64,000 bases of DNA from Microvirga sp. VF16 (GTDB lineage: Bacteria; Pseudomonadota; Alphaproteobacteria; Rhizobiales; Beijerinckiaceae): positions 2,377,501 through 2,441,500 of the forward strand of contig NZ_CP069354.1 of NCBI RefSeq assembly GCF_016864375.1. The letters are read 5' to 3'. Position 1 is the first letter of the stretch. Every line of letters starts with the position of its first letter. A program made the position numbers and the translations under genes. Positions 33,803 to 41,910 of this stretch are shown here, in pieces. The notes beneath the pieces were generated by a model. The model was not told the origin of the DNA. It saw only the letters and a list, made by a program, of their open reading frames with translations, and ran no database searches.

Positions 33803-35614
33803 GTGACCGAATCATCTCCTCTTCTCCTGCCGAAACCCTTCCTGGGCGTCACCAATTCCGCCCTCGGGCGCACCTGGGTCGAGCGCTGCGATGCCGCTCA
33901 GGGCACGATCGCACTTGCCATCGCCCAGACCCATGGCCTGCCGGACGTCCTGTCCCGCGTGCTCGCAGGGCGGGGCGTGGGCATCCATGACACGGAAGGC
34001 TTTTTGAATCCGCGCCTACGCGATCTCATGCCCGATCCGCATGGACTCACCGACATGGAGGTTGCCGCCTCTCGGCTGGCCGATGCAGTGCTGCGCAACG
34101 AGAAGGTCGCGATCTTCGGCGATTACGACGTGGATGGCGCTTGCAGCGCGGCGCTGCTCGCCGAGTATCTGCGCTCCTGCGGATTGGACTACGCCATCCA
34201 CATCCCGGACCGGATCACGGAAGGCTATGGCCCGAATGTCGATGCCATCCGGAGCCTGAAGGAGCAGGGCGCCGATCTCCTGGTGACGGTGGATTGCGGC
34301 ACCGCCAGTATCGAACCTTTGGCCGAGGCGAAGCGCCTTGGCCTCGATCCCATCGTTCTCGATCACCACCAGGCGCCGGAGCAGCTGCCAGAGGCGCTCG
34401 CCATCGTGAACCCGAACCGCCAGGACGATCTTTCGGGCCTCGGCCATCTCTGCGCGGCCGGCGTGGTGTTCCTGTTCCTCGTCGCCCTCAACCGGGTCTT
34501 ACGGCTGCGCGGCTTCTTCCAAGGGCGGCCTGAGCCGGATCTGATGGGCAGCCTCGATCTCGTGGCCTTGGCGACCGTTGCCGACGTGGTGCCGCTCATC
34601 GGTCTCAACCGGGCTTTCGTGCGCCAGGGCCTCGCCATCATGAAGAGCCGCCGACGGGTGGGTCTGGCGGCGCTCCTCGATACGGCAGGTCTCGCCGGGG
34701 CGCCGGAAAGCTGGCATCTCGGCTATCTCGTCGGACCTCGCATCAATGCCGGTGGGCGCATCGGCGACGCGGCTCTGGGATCGCGGCTCCTGCTGACGGA
34801 GGATCCGGTCCAGGCCGGGCGGCTTGCCGCCGAGCTCGACCGGCTCAATCGCGAACGCCAGGCCATCGAGGTCGTCGCTGTGGCTGAGGCTGAGGCGCAG
34901 GCCATGATGGCGCTGGAGCGCATGCCTGACTTGCCGGTTCTCGTGACCGCTTCGGCCGAGTGGCATCCAGGTGTCGTCGGCCTGATTTCCGCCCGCACCA
35001 AGGAGCGGTTTCGACGCCCGGCTTTCGCCTTTACCCTGAATCCGGACGGCACGGCGACCGGCTCGGGCCGCTCGGTGCCCGGCGTCGATCTTGGGTTTGC
35101 AGTGCGGGCGGCCGTCGATGCAGGGCTCGCCATCAAAGGTGGCGGCCATATGATGGCGGCCGGCGTGACCATCCAGGCCGTCGATCTGGAGCAATTCCTC
35201 GCCTTCATCACTGAAAAGCTCATCGAGCCGGTGAGCACGATGCGGCTGAGGGACAATTTCGCCATCGATGCGACTCTTACGGCGGCTGGTGCTCAGCCTG
35301 CCGTTGTCACCGCTCTGGAGCGGGCAGGGCCGTTCGGCCAGGGCCAGCCGGAGCCGGTCTTCGTCTTCCCGCAGCATCGTCTCATCGAGGCGCGGGAAGT
35401 CGGCAGCGGCGGGCACATGCGTGTGAAGCTTCGTGGTGGGGACGGCAGTTTCATCGGCGGAATCGCCTTCCGCGCCGCCGGTCAGCCGCTCGGAAATATC
35501 CTGTCTCAGGCCATCGGCAACCCGCTTCATGTGGCGGGTACTCTCTCCATCGATCGCTGGGGCGGCAACGAAAAGGTCGAGGTTCGGATCATGGATGCGG
35601 CGAGGCCGGAATAA
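33803..35614 (+). CDS. recJ: Single-stranded-DNA-specific 5'-3' exonuclease RecJ
   Basis: The 603-residue enzyme has the DHH phosphoesterase motifs VAIFGDYDVDGACSAALL and VTVDCGTAS, then DHHQAPEQLP. The RecJ core features GYLVGPRINAGGRIGDAALG and the DHHA1 domain with GRSVPGVDLGFAVRAAVDAGLAIKGGGHMMAAG are present. The OB-fold tail also fits. RecJ resects DNA in recombination and mismatch repair. The start is a GTG, and no strong Shine-Dalgarno is seen. The gene closes the conserved alaC-hom-glpX-recJ cluster, here with an acetyltransferase and repeats inserted before it. Confidence 0.95.
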   Translation: MTESSPLLLPKPFLGVTNSALGRTWVERCDAAQGTIALAIAQTHGLPDVLSRVLAGRGVGIHDTEGFLNPRLRDLMPDPHGLTDMEVAASRLADAVLRNEKVAIFGDYDVDGACSAALLAEYLRSCGLDYAIHIPDRITEGYGPNVDAIRSLKEQGADLLVTVDCGTASIEPLAEAKRLGLDPIVLDHHQAPEQLPEALAIVNPNRQDDLSGLGHLCAAGVVFLFLVALNRVLRLRGFFQGRPEPDLMGSLDLVALATVADVVPLIGLNRAFVRQGLAIMKSRRRVGLAALLDTAGLAGAPESWHLGYLVGPRINAGGRIGDAALGSRLLLTEDPVQAGRLAAELDRLNRERQAIEVVAVAEAEAQAMMALERMPDLPVLVTASAEWHPGVVGLISARTKERFRRPAFAFTLNPDGTATGSGRSVPGVDLGFAVRAAVDAGLAIKGGGHMMAAGVTIQAVDLEQFLAFITEKLIEPVSTMRLRDNFAIDATLTAAGAQPAVVTALERAGPFGQGQPEPVFVFPQHRLIEAREVGSGGHMRVKLRGGDGSFIGGIAFRAAGQPLGNILSQAIGNPLHVAGTLSIDRWGGNEKVEVRIMDAARPE

Positions 35615-35696
35615 TTCAAATCTGGTGCTTGCGATGCATCACGAACCCATCTATAGGTTCGCCCACTTCGGAGGCGGCACCGCCCCGAAGGACTGC

Positions 35697-35771
35697 GCGC
35701 CCTTCGTCTATCGGTTAGGACATCTGCCTTTCACGCAGGAAAGAGGGGTTCGATTCCCCTAGGGCGCGCCA
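35697..35771 (+). tRNA. tRNA-Glu (anticodon UUC)
   Basis: The acceptor GCGCCCT (35697-35703) pairs with AGGGCGC (35761-35767). The anticodon loop CTTTCAC carries TTC on stem TCTGC/GCAGG. The T arm is AGGGG-TTCGATT-CCCCT, and the discriminator G is followed by an encoded CCA (35769-35771). Confidence 0.95.
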
Positions 35772-35881
35772 TTCCACAATCCTGAAAAACTGTCTCTCTT
35801 CAGCATCGTGAATAGTGCTCCGATGACCTCGAAGGTTCGATAGATCCCCGCTTAAGCTGGACGTGTCCCGCGCGGTCGAAA

Positions 35882-36184
35882 TTAAATCGGACTGCCTTTG
35901 ATCTTGGTCACCATTTCCCAATTGTGTCCGGCGGCGATCAGGCAGGCTTTGCCGTCCGGTCTGGTCATGACCATCGTCCAGGATCCGTTCGAAGAGGCGA
36001 AGACTTCAAGCACCTGTCCGGGCTGGGCGAGGCCTATGCCGATCGGATCTTCCTTGTACTGATCTGACAGCAGCTTCACGAGGTGCTCGCGCGGACCGCA
36101 GGAGGATTGGGCGCTCACCGGCGTGATCCCAAGCGCGATGATCGCGCCAAGGATCGCGAGTGGGGCGAGAGGGTAACGGATCAT
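35882..36184 (-). CDS. Small secreted hypothetical protein
   Basis: The 100-residue protein has a signal peptide (about 1-25, ending VSAQ). The mature chain has two cysteines (SSCGPREHL and DGKACLIAAG), likely a disulfide, and reads like a compact beta domain (GQVLEVFASSNGSWTMVMTRPDGKACLIAAG). Similar short periplasmic proteins occur in Hyphomicrobiales. I do not know a function. AGGGA is close to the ATG. The region between tRNA-Glu and this gene shows nothing else. Confidence 0.68.
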   Translation of the reverse strand: MIRYPLAPLAILGAIIALGITPVSAQSSCGPREHLVKLLSDQYKEDPIGIGLAQPGQVLEVFASSNGSWTMVMTRPDGKACLIAAGHNWEMVTKIKGSPI

Positions 36185-36419
36185 GACATGTCCCTAACGG
36201 TTGACCCGCGATTACCCTTGGCGTGCCAATTAACGCGCTCTCTCCGAAAAAGCTCCATGGTGCAGCGTGCGTGGTACTCCCTTCTTATTTCAAGGAAAGT
36301 TTTCCTGGATCGTGTGACCGGCCGCGAATGATGTCGAATACGTAGAAATACCGGTATTCAAGCACGCTTGGATAGAGTAACGGGTTCTGCTATAAAGTTC
36401 GCATCGGGGCAATATTACT

Positions 36420-37235
36420 GTGCTGACATTACGTAATCTCGTTCAACAGCTGACTATGCCGACGATCACGAGCCAGGAAGAACTCGTTCGATATGTCGTG
36501 ATGGTCACGCTCTTCGCCCTCGCCGTTTCGCTTTCGGCCGACATCACCATCCAATTGGTTTTCTTTACGTCATGGACAGCGGTGGCGCGGACATTCGTGG
36601 TTACTACCCTGACGGTCGGTGTGATTGCTATTCCCGTTTCCTACATCTTCGGCAGGGCTCAGCGGGAGTTGCAGGAGGCCAAGCGGCGGTTGGAGGGAAT
36701 CAGCCGCACCGATCCCCTGACCGGCCTGCCGAACCGGCGGGCTTTGATCGAGGCAAGCAAGGCCCCGGCTCGGCAGGCGATGGTCTTGGTGATCGCGGAT
36801 ATCGACCATTTCAATGCCATCAACGACAGCCATGGCCATCGGACCGGCGACCTCGTGCTTCAGATGCTGGGCAAGACCATGGAGGCGCATCTGTCGGATT
36901 ACGGTCTGGTCGGCCATATGCGTGGAGAGGAATTTGCCCTGATTTCCTCGACCACACCTGTCGAACGGATCGTCGATGCCATCGGCGATCTGCTGCGCGC
37001 CGTCGAGCGGACGCCGATCATCACGCCAGGAGGGGCTGTTCAGGTGACGATGTCGGCGGGAATCGCCCTTCGCGGTCCGTCCGACACCTTCGAGAAGCTC
37101 TATGGCGACGCCGATGAGGCGCTCTATGAGGCGAAGCGAATGGGCCGCGGCCAGATCAAGCTGTCCGAGCGCGCCAAGGACGTGGTTTTGGCCGGCCACT
37201 CGGCGGAAAGAATGAACCTGATCCTAAAATTCTGA
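36420..37235 (+). CDS. Membrane diguanylate cyclase (GGDEF domain)
   Basis: The 271-residue protein has two predicted N-terminal transmembrane helices (about 24-45 and 55-77). A short coiled linker leads into a GGDEF domain (about 95-255: ISRTDPLTGLPNRRALIEAS, DIDHFNAINDSHGHRTGD). The active-site loop reads MRGEEF, so the first Gly is Arg. The two acidic residues and Phe are kept, and variants at this first position can be active. No RxxD inhibitory site is seen before it. The start is GTG. It probably makes c-di-GMP at the membrane. It stands alone. Confidence 0.88.
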   Translation: MLTLRNLVQQLTMPTITSQEELVRYVVMVTLFALAVSLSADITIQLVFFTSWTAVARTFVVTTLTVGVIAIPVSYIFGRAQRELQEAKRRLEGISRTDPLTGLPNRRALIEASKAPARQAMVLVIADIDHFNAINDSHGHRTGDLVLQMLGKTMEAHLSDYGLVGHMRGEEFALISSTTPVERIVDAIGDLLRAVERTPIITPGGAVQVTMSAGIALRGPSDTFEKLYGDADEALYEAKRMGRGQIKLSERAKDVVLAGHSAERMNLILKF

Positions 37236-37375
37236 CGGAGGGCCTGCCTCCTAGGCCATTCAGAACCGTCATCATTTCTCGAAAAGGCGTATATATGAGA
37301 TAGCAGGCGATGGATTGAACCTGCTGCCGTCAAAGACGTTCTTACCGCCAAACTCTATTCCAAAGCTGAACTCCC

Positions 37376-37609
37376 ATGCCGCGATATTTCTTCAACATCC
37401 GTGACGGTTACGACGTCGATGAAGACGAGGAGGGGATCGAGCTGCCCGACCTCGACGCGGCCCGTGCCGAGGCCTTGGCCACGGTCGAGGAGCTTCGGGA
37501 CGAGCTGGCCGATGCGGGCAACATTGAGCTGGAAATCACCGACGAAACCGGGCGGCGGCTCCTGACCGTTCCGTTCTTCCGCGGCGGGCAGGGCGGCCGG
37601 CGCCGCTAG
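37376..37609 (+). CDS. DUF6894-type small protein
   Basis: The 77-residue protein shows the family pattern MPRYFFNIRDG, then DEEGIELPDLDAARAEALATVEELRDE. The centre is acidic and the tail (RGGQGGRRR) basic. It is a cytoplasmic family abundant in Hyphomicrobiales, often stress-linked in published expression sets, but with no defined activity. The ATG lies in a poor ribosome-site context. The gene is monocistronic and converges with a small secreted protein gene. Confidence 0.8.
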   Translation: MPRYFFNIRDGYDVDEDEEGIELPDLDAARAEALATVEELRDELADAGNIELEITDETGRRLLTVPFFRGGQGGRRR

Positions 37610-37617
37610 ATTCCAAG

Positions 37618-37648
37618 CACAAGAAAGGCCCGGCGCGATGGCCGGGCC
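37618..37648 (-). terminator. Rho-independent terminator
   Basis: GGCCCGGC (37627-37634) pairs with GCCGGGCC (37641-37648). On the minus strand it is followed by TTTCTTG. It lies 26 bp beyond the stop of the small secreted protein gene. Confidence 0.65.
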
Positions 37649-37673
37649 CTGCTGAGAGATAGTGAGAAACCGA

Positions 37674-37928
37674 TCAGCACTCGGTCTTCTTCTGGGTCGT
37701 CGTGTCGCCGAATTCGTCCGTCTTCTGCTTGGTCTCCGTAGAGCAGCCTAGCGGTCGATCAGAAGTCGTTACGGTAGTGGAAGACGTCGTGCTCGGCTCC
37801 GTCTTGCGCTCGATAGTGGTCTGGCTTCCCAAGATGCCTTCCTCCTTCTTGATGGTTGTCGTGGTGTCCTGAGCGACGGCAGCTGTGCTGAGCAGCGCAG
37901 CTGCAAGAATCAGTACCGTTTTCTTCAT
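37674..37928 (-). CDS. Small secreted Thr/Ser-rich protein
   Basis: The 84-residue protein has a signal peptide MKKTVLILAAALLSTAAVAQ. The mature part is almost entirely Thr, Ser, Glu, Lys and Asp with two cysteines, for example DTTTTIKKEEG and TTSSTTVTTSD, and is probably unstructured. GGAG lies six bases before ATG 37928, and an adjacent ATG at 37931 is possible. Low-complexity secreted proteins of this kind evolve fast and no function is assigned. It follows the KDPGal aldolase gene on the same strand, 93 bp away. Confidence 0.68.
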   Translation of the reverse strand: MKKTVLILAAALLSTAAVAQDTTTTIKKEEGILGSQTTIERKTEPSTTSSTTVTTSDRPLGCSTETKQKTDEFGDTTTQKKTEC

Positions 37929-38021
37929 CATGAACTCCATGAACAAGCATTGCCCCGTGAGAACGGCTTTCTCTCCGACGGGTTCCTGCTCAGGTCGTTC
38001 AGAATAAACGCCGGCTGCGGC

Positions 38022-38648
38022 TCAGGCTGAGCGTAGATTCTGCCAAGCCACCGCGAAATCGTGGGCATTGCGGCGGATCTCTTCGACCGGCATGGCGGGC
38101 GTAAAGAGGGCCGAGCCGAGCCCGAAACCGTTGGCGCCGGCATTCACATAGGGCTTCATATTGTCCGGCTTGATGCCTCCGACCGGCAGGACAAGCGTGT
38201 CCTTCGGCAACACGGCCCGCCAGGCTTTCACGACAGCGGGAGGGATGGCCTCGGCCGGGAAGATCTTGATGGCATCGGCACCTGCCTTGAGGGCTGCGAA
38301 GGCCTCCGTTGGCGTTGCCACGCCAGGGGTGCAAGCAAGCCGGTTTTCCTTGGCGCGCCGGATGACGTCGACATCCGCGTGCGGCATGACAATCAGCTTG
38401 CCGCCGACATCATGGACGCCATTGACCTGATCAGGGTCGAGGACGGTCCCGGCGCCGACGAGCACGTTCTCCGGCATGGTCTTGGCCAGGATTTCGATGC
38501 TGCGGAAAGGCTCCGGTGAGTTCAGCGGGACTTCGATGATGCGAAAGCCAGCCTCGACCAGGGCGTGACCCACGGCTTCGGCATTCTCCGGCTTCAGGCC
38601 TCGTAGAATGGCGATCAGAGGAAGATCGATGAGATAATCCCGCAGCAC
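38022..38648 (-). CDS. dgoA: 2-dehydro-3-deoxy-6-phosphogalactonate aldolase
   Basis: The 208-residue KDPG/KDPGal aldolase starts at a GTG six bases after a very strong GGAGGT, so the longer frame to 38723 is not used. The sequence has the family core PLIAILRGLKPENAEAVGHALVEAGFRIIEVPLNSPEPFRSIEIL. Catalytic Glu is in IIEVPLNS and the Schiff-base Lys in GADAIKIFPAEAIPPAVVKAW. The NSPEPF motif points to the galactonate (DgoA) branch. It acts in the De Ley-Doudoroff galactose pathway. No other dgo gene is near. Confidence 0.9.
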   Translation of the reverse strand: MLRDYLIDLPLIAILRGLKPENAEAVGHALVEAGFRIIEVPLNSPEPFRSIEILAKTMPENVLVGAGTVLDPDQVNGVHDVGGKLIVMPHADVDVIRRAKENRLACTPGVATPTEAFAALKAGADAIKIFPAEAIPPAVVKAWRAVLPKDTLVLPVGGIKPDNMKPYVNAGANGFGLGSALFTPAMPVEEIRRNAHDFAVAWQNLRSA

Positions 38649-38898
38649 AATAGCACCTCCAATCCTGTCGTGAATGGGAAGCATCGCAAGCTCGCCCATC
38701 GACCGGCCGCTACTAGTTGGCAAAGACCGTGGCCGGTTTCAACCTTTTGTGAGGTCAGGGCTATCATTGTGCGCAATCAAGAGGGAGCTTGCCTGCGGCC
38801 TTGGTGGAATTGCATGGTTCGTCATTCGTAGGATAGAGACCTGACAATCTGTCATTGGATCCATTCCTCATTCTCATGGGTCCCGTTCGAGCTGAACC

Positions 38899-39414
38899 AT
38901 GAAGCCGCCCTCGAAGCTGCTGAGCCGCAGCGTCAAACCCTCCCTCGATCGGATCGATCTGATGATCCTCGATGCGCTCCGCGATAACGGACGCATCACC
39001 TACCAGGCTCTGTCGGAACGGGTCGGCCTTTCGGCGCGCCCCTGTCTCGAGCGGGTCAGGCGTCTGGAACAGAAGGGGGTGATCCGAGGCTACACAGCCC
39101 TGATCGAGCCAGCCGCCCTCGGACACGACATCATCGCGCTGGCCGGGATCAGCATGCGCGATCCTTCGACCGGTACCCGGCAGCGGCTGGAGCGCGCTTT
39201 GACAGCCAATCCTGCTGTCATCGAACTACAGGTGGTGAACGGCGAATACGACTATATCGCCCGGATCGTGGCGCCGACGCTCGCGGCGTACGAAGCCCTC
39301 ACAGAGGCCTATCTGGCTGATCCCGGTTTCGGAATCGGCCGGATCCACACCACCTTCGTCCTCAAAACCCTGAGAGACTTCGAGGGCTATCCGGTAGCCG
39401 ACAACCGGGATTGA
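38899..39414 (+). CDS. Lrp/AsnC-family transcriptional regulator
   Basis: The 171-residue protein has an N-terminal winged helix-turn-helix (about 16-75: LDRIDLMILDALRDNGRITYQALSERVGLSARPCLERVRRLEQKGVIRGY). A C-terminal RAM ligand-binding domain follows (about 85-160: VIELQVVNGEYDYIARIVAPTLAAYEAL). It lies 100 bp upstream of rocD and a ureohydrolase gene in the same direction, so it most likely controls arginine/ornithine breakdown, as Lrp-type regulators do in related bacteria. A perfect dyad between it and rocD is a candidate site. Confidence 0.92.
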   Translation: MKPPSKLLSRSVKPSLDRIDLMILDALRDNGRITYQALSERVGLSARPCLERVRRLEQKGVIRGYTALIEPAALGHDIIALAGISMRDPSTGTRQRLERALTANPAVIELQVVNGEYDYIARIVAPTLAAYEALTEAYLADPGFGIGRIHTTFVLKTLRDFEGYPVADNRD

Positions 39415-39453
39415 TCCCGAATGCCGGATCATACGACAGAAACGGCTGTGGCG

Positions 39454-39469
39454 GGCTGAGATTTCAGCC
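39454..39469. promoter_or_regulatory. Inverted repeat upstream of rocD, candidate Lrp operator
   Basis: GGCTGA-GATT-TCAGCC is a perfect dyad 45 bp before the rocD ATG and 39 bp after the Lrp gene stop. It has no T-run, so it is not an intrinsic terminator. The link to the adjacent Lrp-type protein is inferred. Confidence 0.4.
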
Positions 39470-39514
39470 TCAACCGGAATGGGACGTCCATAAGCTTATC
39501 CATGGAGGACTTCC

Positions 39515-40714
39515 ATGGATTTCATCGCTCTCGAACGCTCGGTTACCGCAGCTAATTACGATCCCTTGCCTGTCGTCCTGAGGGAGGCGAAGGGCGTCTG
39601 GGTTACTGATACGGAAGGCAGGCGCTATCTTGACATGATGAGCGCCTATTCGGCGGTCAGCCTCGGCCATGGCCACCCGCGCATTCTGAACGCGATGATG
39701 GAGCAGGCCTCGAGGCTCGCCGTCACCAGCCGCGCCTATCATACGGAACTTCTCGGGCCGTTTCTGGAGCGCCTGGTCCAGGTCACGGGCCTCGACATGG
39801 CCCTGCCCATGAACACGGGTGCGGAAGCCGTCGAGACAGCCATCAAGGCTGCGCGACGATGGGGTTATGCCAAGAAGAAGATCCCTCGGGATCATGCGGA
39901 AATCATCGTCGCGAATAACAATTTTCACGGCCGCACGACCACCATCGTCGGATTCTCGTCCGATCAGTCTTATCGCGAGGGGTTCGGCCCCTTCTCCGGC
40001 GGGTTCAAGCTGGTGCCGTTCGCGGATGCAGGGGCGATCGAGCAGGCGATCACGGGCAACACCTGCGCGGTCCTGATCGAACCGATTCAGGGCGAGGCGG
40101 GCATCGTGGTGCCGCCGGAGGGTTACCTGAAAGACCTGCGTGCCATCTGTGACAGGCACAACGTTCTGCTGATCCTCGATGAGGTCCAGTCGGGCCTCGG
40201 TCGCACGGGCCGCTGGTTCGCCCATCAGCATGAGGACATCAAGCCGGACGGCCTGATCCTTGGCAAGGCGCTGGGCGGCGGTGTTTATCCGGTCTCGGCC
40301 TTCGTGGGCACGCGTGAGGTCATGGGCGTCTTCAATCCCGGATCCCATGGCTCGACCTTCGGCGGCAACGCGTTGGCGGCCAGGATCGGGTTGGAAGCGC
40401 TGGCCGTGATCGAAGACGAACATCTCGTCGAACGCAGTGCCGAAATGGGTGGATATCTCCAAGACCGGCTGCGCGCCATGCGAAGCAATATCGTGAAGGA
40501 CGTACGCGGCCGCGGCCTCTGGGTCGGTGTCGAAGTGGATACGAATGTCGTTTCCGCACGGTCGGTCTGCAACGCGCTTCTCGAAAACGGCGTCCTTTCG
40601 AAGGATACCCACGACACGGTTCTGCGCTTTGCGCCGCCTCTCACCATCACTCGCGATGAGATCGATTGGGGGATGGAACGGATTGAACGTGTTTTCGCCG
40701 GCGCCGTTCATTGA
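39515..40714 (+). CDS. rocD: Ornithine--oxo-acid aminotransferase
   Basis: The 399-residue class III aminotransferase converts ornithine and 2-oxoglutarate to glutamate semialdehyde and glutamate. The N-terminus ANYDPLPVVLREAKGVWVTDTEGRRYLDMMSAYSAVSLGHGHP is diagnostic of ornithine aminotransferase. The PLP lysine is in LILGKALGGGVYPVSAFVG, and the LDEVQSGLGRTG motif is present. GGAGG lies nine bases before the ATG. It is followed 19 bp later by a ureohydrolase gene, so the pair would turn a guanidino compound into glutamate semialdehyde. Confidence 0.95.
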   Translation: MDFIALERSVTAANYDPLPVVLREAKGVWVTDTEGRRYLDMMSAYSAVSLGHGHPRILNAMMEQASRLAVTSRAYHTELLGPFLERLVQVTGLDMALPMNTGAEAVETAIKAARRWGYAKKKIPRDHAEIIVANNNFHGRTTTIVGFSSDQSYREGFGPFSGGFKLVPFADAGAIEQAITGNTCAVLIEPIQGEAGIVVPPEGYLKDLRAICDRHNVLLILDEVQSGLGRTGRWFAHQHEDIKPDGLILGKALGGGVYPVSAFVGTREVMGVFNPGSHGSTFGGNALAARIGLEALAVIEDEHLVERSAEMGGYLQDRLRAMRSNIVKDVRGRGLWVGVEVDTNVVSARSVCNALLENGVLSKDTHDTVLRFAPPLTITRDEIDWGMERIERVFAGAVH

Positions 40715-40733
40715 TGCTCAGGAACCAAGATTG

Positions 40734-41774
40734 ATGGCACAGAACCTCAAGAAAGAGACGCAACCTGCGACCCGTGAGCAGCGCCTGGAGACTTATCAGC
40801 CGTTGTCCGGAATGGTGGTGCCGCGCTTTGCCGGCATCTCGACCTTCATGCGTCTGCCTCATCTCTCACCAAGGCAGGCCCCCGGCGAGATCGACATCGC
40901 CATCCTCGGTATCCCTTTCGACGGGGCAACCACAAACCGTCCGGGCACACGGCTTGGGCCGCGCCAAGTACGCGAAGCCTCCTCGCTGATGCGTCTCGTC
41001 AATTACGGAACGCTGGTTGCGCCGTACGATCTCTGCGCCTGCGCGGATGTGGGCGATGTGCCGGTCAATCCCATCGACGTGCAGGATACGCTTCGCCGCA
41101 TCGAGGCTGAAATCTCCTATCTCTACCAAGGAGGCGTGACACCTCTCTCCATCGGCGGCGATCACATCATTTCGTATCCGATCCTGCGCGCGCTGGCCTC
41201 GAAGAGCGGGCCCATGGGGATGATCCATGTGGATGCGCACAGCGATACGGGGGACACCTATTTCGGTGGTCAGAAGCTCACGCATGGCACGCCATTCCGC
41301 CGGGCCATCGAGGATGGCGTGCTCGATCCGAAGCGCATGGTGCAGATCGGCATTCGCGGGCACATGTATTCCGCCGATGAACGCCAGTGGGCGCTCGATC
41401 AGGGCATCCGCATCATCGACATGGAAGAAGTGGTGGAGAAGGGCATTCCCTATGCCATCGCCGAGGCGCGCCGGGTGGTTGGCATGGAGCCGACTTATTT
41501 CACTTTCGACATCGATTCCATCGATCCGGCCTTCGCGCCAGGAACCGGCACGCCTGAGATCGGCGGGTTTACGAGCCGCGAGGCGCTCCAGCTCGTTCGC
41601 GGCTTCCGGCTCCTGAACCTTGTGGGCGCGGACATGGTCGAAGTGTCGCCGCCGCTTGATCAGTCCGGTGGCACCGCGCTGGTGGGTGCTTCCATCGCCT
41701 TCGAACTCCTCTGCCTGCTGGCGGAGGCGAGGGCTGAGCGGAGCTCGAAGGAAACCCGGCTGAACGTGGTTTAG
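40734..41774 (+). CDS. Agmatinase/arginase-family ureohydrolase
   Basis: The 346-residue ureohydrolase keeps all manganese ligands, in SIGGDHIISYP, HVDAHSDTGD and FTFDIDSIDPAFAPGTGTPE. The N-terminal FAGISTFMRLPHLSPRQAPGEIDIAILGIPFDGATTNRPGTRLGPRQVREAS is typical of the agmatinase/guanidinobutyrase branch rather than classical arginase. Operon placement after rocD would suit an arginase, since only arginase yields ornithine. The substrate is therefore open: agmatine, guanidinobutyrate or arginine. AGGAA lies about nine bases before the ATG. Confidence 0.85.
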   Translation: MAQNLKKETQPATREQRLETYQPLSGMVVPRFAGISTFMRLPHLSPRQAPGEIDIAILGIPFDGATTNRPGTRLGPRQVREASSLMRLVNYGTLVAPYDLCACADVGDVPVNPIDVQDTLRRIEAEISYLYQGGVTPLSIGGDHIISYPILRALASKSGPMGMIHVDAHSDTGDTYFGGQKLTHGTPFRRAIEDGVLDPKRMVQIGIRGHMYSADERQWALDQGIRIIDMEEVVEKGIPYAIAEARRVVGMEPTYFTFDIDSIDPAFAPGTGTPEIGGFTSREALQLVRGFRLLNLVGADMVEVSPPLDQSGGTALVGASIAFELLCLLAEARAERSSKETRLNVV

Positions 41775-41807
41775 ACGATGTAATACGGCGACTCCGTCAC
41801 ACCTCTA

Positions 41808-41899
41808 CGTCATCACCGGCCTCGTGCCGGTGATTTCGCTTCTGGAGAACGCGACGCTCTTCCAATCGGGATGGCCGGCACAAGGCTGGCCATGACGTG
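41808..41899. repeat. Composite intergenic repeat, family I, copy 2
   Basis: ATCACCGGC-CTC-GTGCCGGTGAT at the left and TGGCCGGCACAAGGCTGGCCA plus TGACGT at the right match the paired hairpins of 24153-24256. Confidence 0.7.
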
Positions 41900-41910
41900 T
41901 AGGGATATTT

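Noticed and set aside
35697..36184. Integrated element next to tRNA-Glu
   Set aside because: No integrase gene and no repeat of the tRNA 3' end is visible downstream.
39470..40711. A 413-codon open frame on the minus strand
   Set aside because: It is antisense to rocD and shows no domain.
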